NCBI GenBank assembly: GCA_963826105.1
Contig: CAWGWA010000003.1
Location: 62,001 to 126,000, forward strand
Direction: 5' to 3'
Length of the DNA stretch: 64,000 nucleotides
Source: WHTI01 sp963826105
GTDB taxonomy: Bacteria > Actinomycetota > CADDZG01 > WHSQ01
Position numbers and translations under genes: made by a program. Positions 45,575-54,387 of the stretch are shown here, piece by piece (positions within the stretch are counted from its first letter, which is position 1; each line of letters starts with the position of its first letter). The notes under the pieces were generated by a model, which saw only the letters and a program-made list of their open reading frames with translations, did no database searches and was not told where the DNA came from.

Positions 45575-46307
45575 TCATACGAGACCCAGCGACGCGGCCT
45601 TCTCGCCCGCGACCACCTGGTCGAAGGGACCGTGATCGACCATCTCTCCGTTGTCGAGGATCACGGCCACCGCAGCGATCCCGCGGGCGAACTCGATCTG
45701 GTGCGTGGTGAGGATGACCGCGATCTCGTCGGCGACGAGACGACTGATCTCGTCCCGGAGCAATCTCTGCGACGGCGGATCCAAGCCGACGACCGGTTCG
45801 TCCAGCATCAGGACCTCTAGTGGCCGCACCAAAGTGCACACGATCGAGGTCTTCTGGCGCATCCCCCGCGAGAGTTGCGAGGGTAGGTAGTCGCGTCGGT
45901 CGGTCAGGCCCAGGTCCTCGAGGACGACATCGATGCGCTCGTCGAGTTCGTCTCCGACCCCGTGCGCGAGTCCGGTGAGGATCAGATGCTCCTCAACGGT
46001 GAGGTCGTCGTACAGGACGGGGTTGTCGGGGGCGAAGGCGATCGCAGACCGCGTGATCGGGTTGCCCCGGGCTTGATGGATATCTATGCCCTTGATCTTG
46101 ACCGAGCCCTCGGTGGGTTCCATGAGGCCGGCCATGATCCTCATCGCGGTCGTCTTGCCGGAGCCGTTGTGTCCGATCAGAGCAACACACTCGCCGCTGC
46201 GGAGATCGAGATCGAGCCCGCCCAGAGCGACCGCGTCGCCGTACCGCTTTTCGAGCCCGCGCGGTCAGTACGAGCCTTTGCTTGGCATTTCCGGAGGTCT
46301 TGGCCAT
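45575..46307 (-). CDS. ABC transporter ATP-binding protein, frameshifted near its start
   Basis: The body frame encodes LEKRYGDAVALGGLDL, Walker A GHNGSGKTT, an altered signature LSRGMRQKTSIV, Walker B VLMLDEPVVGLDPP and a H-loop TTHQIEFA. That frame has no start codon after an upstream TGA. The expected N terminus, MAKTSGNAKQRLVLTAR, lies in another frame from ATG 46307. The frames join by a one-base change in the GGG run at about 46256-46258. It would form the exporter with the permease at 43969. As printed the gene is broken. Confidence 0.78.
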
Positions 46308-46356
46308 CGTGAGATCGGACGAAGCCTAGTCCGGCAGCGCGTCGTACGATTGCCGA

Positions 46357-47163
46357 ATGCCGATTGCCACCTTCGACAACATCTCGATCCACCATCGTTC
46401 CTACGGTCGTGAGGACGCCCCGCCGCTACTCGGGATCATGGGCTTCGGGCTCGATCAGAGGTTCTGGGCCGCTCAGATACCGGCGGTAACCGAGACGCAC
46501 CGCTTCATCACCTTCGACAACCGAGGAGTGGGCCGCTCAACCGGTGAGCCCGCATTCACGATCGAGGCCATGGCCGAGGACGCGATCCGCCTGCTCGACC
46601 ACCTCGAGATCGAACGAACGGTGTTGATGGGCGTCTCGATGGGAGGGGCCATCTCGCAGCGCTTGATCCTCGACCACCCCGAGCGCTTCTCCGCATTGAT
46701 CCTCGGAATCACGTGGGCGCGACCGATCGAGTTCATGGCGCGACAGTCGGCCTTGTCACGGCTGATCATCGCCGGCGGTGGAGCCGACGCGATGCTCGAG
46801 GGTGCACTCGTCCGCATGTTCTCCCCGCAGTTCTTCGAGGTCGGCGCAGATGTGATCGACCGGATGCTCCAAGCGTTCGATCTGAACGGTGGCGAGGACA
46901 TCGCCCCGCCGGAGGTCCTGCTCGCGCAACTGGATGCGGTCGACAAACACAACACCCTGGCCGAGCTGGGCTCGATCTCGGTCCCGACCCTCGTAGTCGG
47001 CGGCAAGATGGACATGATGGTCCCCTACTTCGCCCAGGAAGAGATCGCCGCCGCCATCCCGGGAGCCGAGCTCGCCACCTTCGAAACCGGCCACGGCCTC
47101 ATGGTCGAGGAGATGCAACCCTTCAACGACCGCCTCCACGCCTTCCTCACGGGGCTTGTGTAA
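46357..47163 (+). CDS. Alpha/beta-hydrolase-fold protein
   Basis: 268 residues. The nucleophile elbow is GVSMGGAIS, the oxyanion region IMGFGLDQRFW, the acid in GGKMDMMVP, and the catalytic His in ETGHGLMVEE. Length and fold fit the haloperoxidase/esterase branch of the superfamily. The substrate is unknown and no pathway gene is adjacent. It is divergent from the ABC ATPase gene. Confidence 0.85.
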   Translation: MPIATFDNISIHHRSYGREDAPPLLGIMGFGLDQRFWAAQIPAVTETHRFITFDNRGVGRSTGEPAFTIEAMAEDAIRLLDHLEIERTVLMGVSMGGAISQRLILDHPERFSALILGITWARPIEFMARQSALSRLIIAGGGADAMLEGALVRMFSPQFFEVGADVIDRMLQAFDLNGGEDIAPPEVLLAQLDAVDKHNTLAELGSISVPTLVVGGKMDMMVPYFAQEEIAAAIPGAELATFETGHGLMVEEMQPFNDRLHAFLTGLV

Positions 47164-47318
47164 CCACCCGTACCCAAGAGGGCTTTTGTAATTCTGGGCC
47201 GCCCAAACCCGACAAACCAACCCCAAGAACCAGGCAGCGACGAAGAGCCACGGAATCGCAAAACAAGATGGCCCAGGCCGGGACTCGATGCCAGGTTTGG
47301 CACGCCGGGAACACAGAA

Positions 47319-47341
47319 GCCGTTCGCCTAGGACGAACGGC
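47319..47341. other. Eight-base-stem hairpin
   Basis: GCCGTTCG and CGAACGGC form a perfect stem with loop CCTAGGA. There is no T-run on either side. It may end transcripts bidirectionally together with the neighbouring stem or be a structured RNA. Confidence 0.35.
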
Positions 47342-47342
47342 C

Positions 47343-47401
47343 AAATAAAATGTGCCCCGCAGTGACTTTCGGCCGGAGCCTACTTATCCCTGCGGGACAC
47401 A
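47343..47401 (-). terminator. Probable Rho-independent terminator of the L,D-transpeptidase gene
   Basis: On the minus strand TGTGTCCCGCAG-type and CTGCGGGGCACA arms (47401-47390 and 47362-47351) form a twelve-base stem with one mismatch around a 27-base loop, followed directly by TTTTATTT (47350-47343). It is about 80 bases after the stop of the gene at 47483. The long loop is unusual for a terminator. Confidence 0.5.
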
Positions 47402-47482
47402 TCTGCAAGATAGAAGACGGAGCCCCTCGGTTCAAGACCTCGCGGGCACTTTCTTTCGCGTTCTCTTAACGAGTTTTCGCGC

Positions 47483-48643
47483 TCACTCGGCCGAGTTCTC
47501 GGCGGTGGGTTCCGGACTGGAGGACGACGAGCCCAGGGGCCTGAGATCGCCGTGCACCACCGAGATGATGGGGACGCCGACATCGATCAAGTCGTAGAGC
47601 TCGATGACATCCTCGTTGTACATCCGGACACACCCATGCGAAGCGTTGTAGCCGATCGAGTATTCCGACGGCGTTCCGTGGAATCTGATGTTGGGGGCGC
47701 TCCAGTTGATCGCCCGAAGGCCCAGCGGGTTACTCGGACCCGGAGGGATCGACTCCGGCATGCTCAGCCCCCATCCGGAGTCCGGGTGAGGGTTCACCCA
47801 GGTGGGCATGTAGCGCAGGAGCTCGACCACGAACTCACCGGTCGGGGTCATGAAGTCGGAGGTTCCCGTGGCCACCGGCCACTCGTGAGTGATCTTCCCC
47901 TTCTCGTAGAGGTAGAGCATGTTGTCGCCGATGTGAACCAGGAGGACTTGCTTGTAGGCGTCGTCCGTGACCTCGGGCTCGATGGCTTCCACCGAGAGTT
48001 CTGCCTCTGACACCCCGGCCGACAGAGCCTCTTCCAGCGCCCGGGCAGTCTTCTGGATCTGGATCTCACGTCCGCGGCGAGCCTTGGTGAACTCGACCCA
48101 GTCCGACGAATGATCGATGGAAGCATCGCGGGCTTCGACCTCGAAGTCGGACGCGATCCCTGCCACGAACCCCCGCAGGCCCCTCATCGGATAGCGGATG
48201 GCTACCGGACGAGAGAAATCGAGGTCGTCGCCGAAGACCCTCATCCTTGCTTTCTTCATGAACGAAGCCTCTTCGCTGGCGGCGAGTGCTGCCCGGACGG
48301 CATCTTTGACATTGAGACGGGCCCCCAGGTCTGCTCGAGTGCCCTCCCACACTTTGTCATTCCAGGTGAGGGTGACGGTCTCGCTCATCTGAGCGGTCAT
48401 CGCCTCACGCACTGCCGCGATGGCCTCATCCTTGGTCATGCCTGAGACGTCTACTCCGGCAATCTCGGCACCGGGGAGGATGCGGCCCTCGTAGCCCTTG
48501 GAGTAGTCGTAGGTGGCGTAGGAGATGGAGCCGATACCCAGCACAGCGAGTCCCGCGATGACCGCGAGGATTATGGCCAGTTTCTTGCCGGGCCGGGGGA
48601 AACGCTTCTTGGTGGCGGCCTCCAAGAGAGGGGTGTCGCCCAT
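47483..48643 (-). CDS. L,D-transpeptidase with PG_binding_4 domains
   Basis: 386 residues. One membrane segment at about 22-42 (AIILAVIAGLAVLGIGSIS) anchors the protein. Two PG_binding_4-like repeats follow (GMTKDEAIAAVREA and VWEGTRADLGARLNV). The YkuD catalytic domain has RFHGTPSEYSIGYNASHGC with the nucleophile Cys in SHGCVRM. It makes 3-3 cross-links in peptidoglycan or attaches proteins. The C-terminal tail is Ser/Pro-rich. It is divergent from the cystathionine synthase gene. Confidence 0.92.
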   Translation of the reverse strand: MGDTPLLEAATKKRFPRPGKKLAIILAVIAGLAVLGIGSISYATYDYSKGYEGRILPGAEIAGVDVSGMTKDEAIAAVREAMTAQMSETVTLTWNDKVWEGTRADLGARLNVKDAVRAALAASEEASFMKKARMRVFGDDLDFSRPVAIRYPMRGLRGFVAGIASDFEVEARDASIDHSSDWVEFTKARRGREIQIQKTARALEEALSAGVSEAELSVEAIEPEVTDDAYKQVLLVHIGDNMLYLYEKGKITHEWPVATGTSDFMTPTGEFVVELLRYMPTWVNPHPDSGWGLSMPESIPPGPSNPLGLRAINWSAPNIRFHGTPSEYSIGYNASHGCVRMYNEDVIELYDLIDVGVPIISVVHGDLRPLGSSSSSPEPTAENSAE

Positions 48644-48790
48644 GTTGCTCCTCGCTGCTCAGATCGAACCCGAATGGACATGGTACTTAGTGGGTCTCGT
48701 TACACAAGACCTACCCCTGATAGACGCCGGCGACCCCCCTAAGGTTGCGGCCGCCTTGCCGATTGGCTCCGAGTGGTGAACCATCTGGGG

Positions 48791-50179
48791 ATGGAGATCT
48801 ACGAATCACTTACCGACCTTATGGGCCACACGCCCCTGCTCCGCATCCGGAAGATGGCGCCGGACATCACCTGCACGCTCACAGCCAAGATGGAGATGCT
48901 GAATCCAGGCGGGAGCGTCAAAGACCGGATCGGCATCCGGATGATCGAGGCCGCCGAGGCGGCCGGCCAGCTGAAGCCCGGGGGAACCATCGTCGAGCCA
49001 ACTTCCGGCAATACCGGTGTGGGCCTGGCGATCGCGGCGGCGCTCAAGGGCTATCACTGCATCTTCACGATGCCCGACAAGATGTCTCAGGAGAAGATCT
49101 CGCTGCTCCGGGCTTACGGCGCCGACGTCGTGATCTGCCCGACCGCAGTGCCCCCGGAACACCCTGACTCCTACTACCGAGTCGCCGATCGCCTCGCGGC
49201 CGAAACGCCCGGTGCGTTCCAGCCCAACCAGTACTTCAACCAGGAAAACCCAAGGACCCACTACGAAACCACCGGGCCCGAGATCTGGGAGCAGACCGAC
49301 GGCAAGATCACGCACTTCGTCGCCGGCGTTGGCACCGGAGGAACCATCACCGGTGTCGCTCGCTATCTGAAGGAACAGAACCCGGACATCGTCGTGGTCG
49401 GAGCCGATCCCGAGGGCTCTCTCTACACCGGCAAGGAAGCGAAGCCCTATCTCACCGAGGGGATCGGCGAGGACTTCTACCCGGAGACGTTCGATCCGAA
49501 GGTCGTCGACCGATGGTTCACGGTCTCGGACAAGGATGCATTCCTCACCGCCCGGAAGATGACGCGCACCGAAGGCGTACTGGTCGGTGGATCGTGCGGG
49601 ACCGCGATGTGGGCGGCGATCGAGCTCGCCAAGGAGCTCGGGCCCGATGATCTCGTTGTCGTGATCCTTCCGGACTCCGGCAAGAGCTATCTGTCCAAGC
49701 TCTACAACGAAGCGTGGATGGCGGAGTACGGATTCATCGACCGACCAACCTCCAAGGCGAAGATCGCTCAGGTCCTCGGCGAGAAGCGCAGGGTGGAAGC
49801 CGGCATCCCCGACATCGTCGCGGTACCCAAGACCGAGAAGGTCGGGCGCGCGATCGACATGCTCCAGGAGTTCGGCATCTCCCAGCTACTCGTCGGCGAG
49901 AGTTCCACCGTCGACGACCTCTCCCAGATCATCGGCCAGGTCAACGAGCGCGATCTGCTCGACCAGGTTTTCAAGGATCCATCCGCGATCGACGCCGACG
50001 TTGCAACGCTCATGGGCGACCCGCTTCCGGTGGTCCAATCTGTCGCCGGTATCGATGAACTGTTCGCGGCGCTATCCAAGGGGGCCGAGGCCCTCGTCGT
50101 CGCCGACGGCAACCACCCCACCGGGGTCCTCACCCGAGCCGACCTCCTCGAGTTCCTGGCTCACCAGCAGCGGAGCTAG
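48791..50179 (+). CDS. Cystathionine beta-synthase with C-terminal CBS pair
   Basis: 462 residues. The PLP domain (residues about 1-320) has NPGGSVKDRIG with the Lys, EPTSGNTGVG and GVGTGGTITGVARY, and the C-terminal CBS pair runs from about 335 (VAVPKTEKVGRAIDMLQEFG, GVLTRADLLEFL). It condenses serine and homocysteine to cystathionine. The CBS pair is the usual regulatory module. ATG 48791 is chosen because conserved sequence begins there, though GTG 48773 or 48776 are in frame. It converges with the M55 gene by a four-base overlap. Confidence 0.9.
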   Translation: MEIYESLTDLMGHTPLLRIRKMAPDITCTLTAKMEMLNPGGSVKDRIGIRMIEAAEAAGQLKPGGTIVEPTSGNTGVGLAIAAALKGYHCIFTMPDKMSQEKISLLRAYGADVVICPTAVPPEHPDSYYRVADRLAAETPGAFQPNQYFNQENPRTHYETTGPEIWEQTDGKITHFVAGVGTGGTITGVARYLKEQNPDIVVVGADPEGSLYTGKEAKPYLTEGIGEDFYPETFDPKVVDRWFTVSDKDAFLTARKMTRTEGVLVGGSCGTAMWAAIELAKELGPDDLVVVILPDSGKSYLSKLYNEAWMAEYGFIDRPTSKAKIAQVLGEKRRVEAGIPDIVAVPKTEKVGRAIDMLQEFGISQLLVGESSTVDDLSQIIGQVNERDLLDQVFKDPSAIDADVATLMGDPLPVVQSVAGIDELFAALSKGAEALVVADGNHPTGVLTRADLLEFLAHQQRS

Positions 50180-50988
50180 AGGTACACCTGCTTCCAGGCG
50201 GTCCACCAGTCGTCGGCTTTCGAGACGATGGTGCGGTCGTCCACGAACTCGATGCCCGAGCGATTGCGGTACGGCTCCGCGTGGTCGGAGTCGTGCAACT
50301 CCACTTTGATATCCGCCGGGGCGCCGGGAAGATAAGGAGCGACCGCAGTGAGGTCACCGAGGGCCGCCTTCGCTCCCTTCTCGATCGCCTCTCTTGCGGT
50401 CACGGGGGTCATGTGTCGAGCGGAGTAGCGTCCAAAGCCCTTCTTGACCTCAACGGTGGTCACCCCGTCGCCCAGTAGGGCCTTGGCCTCGCGGCAGGTC
50501 GCCGCGTCACCGGTGACCATGAGGACGGGAACCCCCCAGGCCCCGCACAGGGCGGCGTTGATACCGGTCTCGCCGACCTCGGTCCCGTTGAAGCGCAGTG
50601 AACGCCACTGCGTCCCCGATACCGTGTGACTCAAGACACCGTCGCCGGTCCCGGCCATCGCGTGCATCGCAACGAAAAGGGCCGCATCGCAGCCGTCCTC
50701 AAGGAAACCGGTGTACTCGGTCCACTCGTTCTGGACGACGAACTCGCAGCGTGGGTCGAGTTTCTCGGGGATCAGCGAGTTGAACGTCCAATCCTTGCCG
50801 GCACCATGACAATCCATCACGACGATCTCGGTGGCCCCGGCGCTCGCGGCACCTCTAACCGCGGCGTTGATCTCCTCGGTATACAGCTTCCTGCCCTCCT
50901 CGTAGAGGGACTGGCCCCCGGTGACCTGAGCCCACTTGGAGATGCCGGCGACGCCCTCCATGTCGCTGATGATGAAGACCCGCATCAC
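50176..50988 (-). CDS. M55-family D-aminopeptidase (DppA-like)
   Basis: 270 residues. The N-terminal metal motif is IISDMEGVAGI, with MDCHGAGKDW and FVAMHAMAGTGDGVLSHT and GETGINAALCG, all family landmarks. DppA is a zinc D-aminopeptidase producing free D-amino acids, e.g. from D-Ala-D-Ala dipeptides. The start overlaps the end of the cystathionine gamma-synthase gene as GTGATG (GTG 50988 or ATG 50985). Co-transcription with that gene is likely; the functional link is unclear. Confidence 0.88.
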   Translation of the reverse strand: MMRVFIISDMEGVAGISKWAQVTGGQSLYEEGRKLYTEEINAAVRGAASAGATEIVVMDCHGAGKDWTFNSLIPEKLDPRCEFVVQNEWTEYTGFLEDGCDAALFVAMHAMAGTGDGVLSHTVSGTQWRSLRFNGTEVGETGINAALCGAWGVPVLMVTGDAATCREAKALLGDGVTTVEVKKGFGRYSARHMTPVTAREAIEKGAKAALGDLTAVAPYLPGAPADIKVELHDSDHAEPYRNRSGIEFVDDRTIVSKADDWWTAWKQVYL

Positions 50989-52142
50989 TTCCCTCCGAGC
51001 GCGCGCTCGAGATCGGCGATCAGATCGTCCGGGTGTTCGATCCCCACCGAGAGCCTGACCAGCGCGGGAGAAACTTCGATGCCGGAACCGGCGAGGCTCG
51101 CATGGGTCATGCGTCCGGGATGTTCGATGAGTGATTCAACACCGCCGAGCGACTCCGCCAGGAAGAACAACTCGGTTGCCTCACAGATCGCAAGAGCACG
51201 CTCCTCCGACGCGGCCTCGAACGAGACCATCCCCCCGAACAGGGGCTCACCCTGCGCCGCCATCTGCTTCCGCGCGAGGTCATGACCTGCAAAGTTCTTG
51301 AGCCCCGGATAGTGCACTGCGACGACGTCATCACGCTCGGCTAGCCACGACGCGACGCGCGCGGCGCCAGCCGTATGCGCCCGCATCCGGATGCCGAGGG
51401 TCTTGAGGCCTCGAAGCAAGAGCCATGAGTCGAATGGACCGGGGATCGCGCCGATCGAATTCTGCAGGAACCTCAGTCGCTCGGCCAGTGCACCGTCGTT
51501 GGTCGCGAGGCTGCCGGCGACGAGATCGGAATGGCCTCCGAGGTACTTGGTTCCCGAGTACGTAACCACGTCGGCTCCGAAGTCGAGCGGCCGCTGCAGA
51601 TACATCGTGGCGAAGGTGTTGTCGACCGCCAGCTGCCCGCCCGCAGCGTGCGCGATCTCTGCCAGTCCTTCGAGGTCGAGGATCTTCAGCATCGGGTTAC
51701 CCGGCGTCTCCACCAGCATGAGATCGACACCATCTGCGGCGGCGGCGTTCACCGCGTCGAGGTCCGTCATATCGACTGTCGCGAACGAGATACCGAAGTC
51801 GGTGAGGACCTTGGAGAACAACCGATAGGTGCCGCCGTAGACGTCGGTGGCGAGGAGAACTCTCGCTCCCGACTTCAGGGTCATCGCCAACGTCGAGATC
51901 GCCGCCATGCCCGAACCGAAGGCGCACGCGTGCTCGGCCCCTTCAAGCGCGGCAAGACAAGTCTCGAGCGCATGACGGGTCGGATTGTCGGTCCGCGAGT
52001 ACTCGTAGCCCTTGTGGACCCCAACCCCCTCCTGGGCATAGGTGGACGTTTGGAAGATCGGAACCACGGCCGAGCCCGTGGTGGGCTCGGGGTCCTGGCC
52101 GGCATGGATCGCGGCCGTCTCGAAACGCATACGATGGGTCAT
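50985..52142 (-). CDS. Cystathionine gamma-synthase/lyase-type PLP enzyme
   Basis: 385 residues of the Cys/Met-metabolism PLP family. It begins FETAAIHAGQDPEPTTGS, has FQTSTYAQEG, YEYSRTDNPTR, the PLP loop GSGMAAISTL, and the Lys-bearing TYSGTKYLGGHSDLV. The family includes MetB (O-acylhomoserine to cystathionine) and gamma-lyase (the reverse direction); the two are not separable by eye. ATG 52142 has GAGGAG four bases upstream. Together with the beta-synthase it would allow methionine-cysteine exchange. Confidence 0.9.
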   Translation of the reverse strand: MTHRMRFETAAIHAGQDPEPTTGSAVVPIFQTSTYAQEGVGVHKGYEYSRTDNPTRHALETCLAALEGAEHACAFGSGMAAISTLAMTLKSGARVLLATDVYGGTYRLFSKVLTDFGISFATVDMTDLDAVNAAAADGVDLMLVETPGNPMLKILDLEGLAEIAHAAGGQLAVDNTFATMYLQRPLDFGADVVTYSGTKYLGGHSDLVAGSLATNDGALAERLRFLQNSIGAIPGPFDSWLLLRGLKTLGIRMRAHTAGAARVASWLAERDDVVAVHYPGLKNFAGHDLARKQMAAQGEPLFGGMVSFEAASEERALAICEATELFFLAESLGGVESLIEHPGRMTHASLAGSGIEVSPALVRLSVGIEHPDDLIADLERALGGK

Positions 52143-52220
52143 CGAACTCCTCACGGTTCGGGTCGGGGGCCTGGAGCGGTTCGACCAACTACGCAAAGTT
52201 ACAAGGACCGAGGAGGATGC

Positions 52221-53009
52221 ATGCCGAACCAGGGCCCGACAGGCGACGGATTCATCGTCGTGGTCGGTCAGTGGCGCGAGGGACAGGGGCACGCTCCCAC
52301 CCCGTACGCCGTGGCCATCAGGGGGGCCGGTGGCACCCCGGTGATCTTCTCGGTGTTCGACCTTCCCGATAAGCAGATCCCCGAAGGGGTCGAGTTCCAC
52401 GAACTCCTCGAGCCTGACGACGCCTCCGTCCTCGATGGAGCCAGCGGCCTGCTTCTTCCGGGCGGAGGCGACATCGACCCCGCCCGCTACGGACAGGCCC
52501 GTCACGAGCAGACCGATCACATCAACGAGCGACGCGATGCGTTCGAGAGGACGTTGCTCGGCAGAGCGCTCGAGGCGGACATGCCGGTGCTCGCGATCTG
52601 CCACGGGATGCAGCTGCTCAACGTCGAACTCGGCGGGACGCTCGATCAGCACCTCATGGACATCCCCACGAGGATCGATCACGACCGCGGTTACCCGACG
52701 CCCGATCCGATCCACGGCATGCGCGTCAAGGAACGCAGCCTCCTCGCCGCCGCCCTGGGGGTTCCGAAGCTCGAGGTCAACTCCCATCACCATCAGGGAC
52801 TGGGACGCGTCGCGGAACCACTCGAAGAGGTGGCATGGGCCGACGACGGCGTCCTCGAAGGAGTCGTGTCGACCGCGCACTCATGGGTTGTGGGCGTTCA
52901 GTGGCATCCAGAAGTCATGACCGGCGACGACAATCAGCTGAACCTCTTCCGTGCATTCGTCGAAGCGACGCGAGCCTTTCAGGAAAGGGAGGCTAGGGAA
53001 GCATCTTGA
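52221..53009 (+). CDS. C26-family glutamine amidotransferase-like hydrolase (PuuD-like)
   Basis: 262 residues. The class I amidotransferase fold has LLPGGGDIDPARYG, nucleophile Cys in LAICHGMQLLNVELGGTL, and catalytic His-Glu in GVQWHPEVM. It resembles gamma-glutamyl-GABA hydrolases of polyamine breakdown (PuuD). No other puu genes are here. ATG 52221 follows an excellent GAGGAGG. It is divergent from the cystathionine synthase gene and overlaps the DUF5719 gene tail-to-tail by 17 bases. Confidence 0.88.
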   Translation: MPNQGPTGDGFIVVVGQWREGQGHAPTPYAVAIRGAGGTPVIFSVFDLPDKQIPEGVEFHELLEPDDASVLDGASGLLLPGGGDIDPARYGQARHEQTDHINERRDAFERTLLGRALEADMPVLAICHGMQLLNVELGGTLDQHLMDIPTRIDHDRGYPTPDPIHGMRVKERSLLAAALGVPKLEVNSHHHQGLGRVAEPLEEVAWADDGVLEGVVSTAHSWVVGVQWHPEVMTGDDNQLNLFRAFVEATRAFQEREAREAS

Positions 53010-54387
53010 TGGGTTGCCCCATCAAGGCTGTGATATCGGCTGCTCCCTCGCTGTAGGAGAACCTCTCCGCAACGACAACTTGATCCGAGCTCACGATCAC
53101 GCCCATCATCTCGCCGCGGGTCCACTCCCCTATCGCCACCTTGATCCGCGACCCGGCCGTTATCTCGAGACCCTGAAGTTCGACCGGCGCCAGCGGTGTG
53201 CCCTCCTCAGACAGGATCGTGAGGTCGACGGTGACATCTTCGGCGCCCGGTGCCATCACGACCACCGCGTCACCACTAGGTGCTCTGGCAGCCGGACCGA
53301 GGAACCACGCCTGCGACGTCTCGGTCGCCCCCAGTTCCGACGAGCGACCGCTGAGGTCCTCGGTATCGAGCGTCACGGTTCGCTCGGCGATCACCGGTTG
53401 CCCGTTGAGAGACGTCACGATGGCACTGACCGATATCAACTCACTCTTCTTCTTGCCGGCGAAGTCGCCGATCGAGATGACTCTCTGGGTCCGGGGCGGG
53501 ACCACGAACTCGACCAGGTCAGGTGGGGTCAGGGTCTCATCGGGCGTGGCAAGGATCACGCTCACCACCGCTTCCTGTTCGCCGGGATTGAGCAACGAGA
53601 TCGTCTCCTCGGCCCCCTCCCCCGCGGCACCGTCCGGGAAGTACCACTGCATCTCGGGGGCCGGAGCTCCAAGGTCGAACTCGATCCCCTTCGTAACGTC
53701 CTTCCCGAACGCCGTCGTCTCGCGCCACGCCACCACGCGTCCGCGCCGGGTCTCGATCTCGACCGCGATCGTGTCCTTGACCTGGACGACATCGCTGAAG
53801 AGGATCGTGCGCCACTCCTTGGCCGGCACCGCCAGGTCTCGCAAGGCGGTCATGGCGCGATCACCCCGTGGAGTGATCGCACCCAGACTGACCACAGCCT
53901 CATCGGGGAACGGGTTGTAGATGAGGATCTTCTCGGTGACATCGATCGATGAAGAGCCCGCCGCGAAGTACCAGCGTTCCGATGCTTCGCTGGCGCACTG
54001 CGCCGCACCGGCGCCGGAAGGATCCTCTCGGGCGCTGATCCCGCTGGCTACCACTGTCGATCCGAAGCCGACGATATCTAGAGCGTCGCTACTCTCGGAA
54101 TGGAAGCTCAGGATCTGATCGGCTGCCAGGTCGGCCGGGTCGTCTTCAGCCGAACTTGTGCTCACGACCGTGTCCTCGCCGGTACCCGACGCGACTGTGA
54201 AGTATGTGTTGGCTTTGGCCTTCCCACTTGCGGGCGGACAGAAGACGGCACGCGATTCGAAGCGCTCTCCCTCGGCCAACCCTGAGGACTGTTGCGAAAC
54301 GTCAGAGCTCAGGAGATCGAACGCGACGCCCCCGAGAAGGATGACCACGACGAACACGAGAAACACGAGCTCTCTGCGTCCGGTCAT
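52993..54387 (-). CDS. DUF5719-family secreted protein
   Basis: 464 residues with an N-terminal membrane or signal segment (LVFLVFVVVILLGGVAF) and repeated beta-sandwich modules (ILIYNPFPDEAVVSLG, ISLLNPGEQEAVVSVI, AVVVMAPGAEDVTVDL), each with an N-P or A-P-G turn. This pattern and its position beside a large glycosyltransferase match DUF5719, known in actinobacteria next to such enzymes. Function unknown, but an extracytoplasmic role in glycan assembly is plausible. ATG 54387 overlaps the glycosyltransferase stop by four bases. Confidence 0.75.
   Translation of the reverse strand: MTGRRELVFLVFVVVILLGGVAFDLLSSDVSQQSSGLAEGERFESRAVFCPPASGKAKANTYFTVASGTGEDTVVSTSSAEDDPADLAADQILSFHSESSDALDIVGFGSTVVASGISAREDPSGAGAAQCASEASERWYFAAGSSSIDVTEKILIYNPFPDEAVVSLGAITPRGDRAMTALRDLAVPAKEWRTILFSDVVQVKDTIAVEIETRRGRVVAWRETTAFGKDVTKGIEFDLGAPAPEMQWYFPDGAAGEGAEETISLLNPGEQEAVVSVILATPDETLTPPDLVEFVVPPRTQRVISIGDFAGKKKSELISVSAIVTSLNGQPVIAERTVTLDTEDLSGRSSELGATETSQAWFLGPAARAPSGDAVVVMAPGAEDVTVDLTILSEEGTPLAPVELQGLEITAGSRIKVAIGEWTRGEMMGVIVSSDQVVVAERFSYSEGAADITALMGQPIKMLP

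Larger units (their letters stand above)
47164..47482. other. 319-base intergenic region with two hairpins
   Basis: No protein gene with support was found here. The stretch is relatively A-rich compared with its surroundings. It holds two stem-loops at 47319-47341 and 47351-47401, described separately. It separates the alpha/beta hydrolase stop (47163) and the L,D-transpeptidase stop (47483), which converge. Confidence 0.6.

Noticed and set aside
51531..52220. N-terminal extension of the C26 amidotransferase gene
   Set aside because: It lies antisense to the cystathionine synthase gene. ATG 52221 has an excellent ribosome site and starts the conserved domain.
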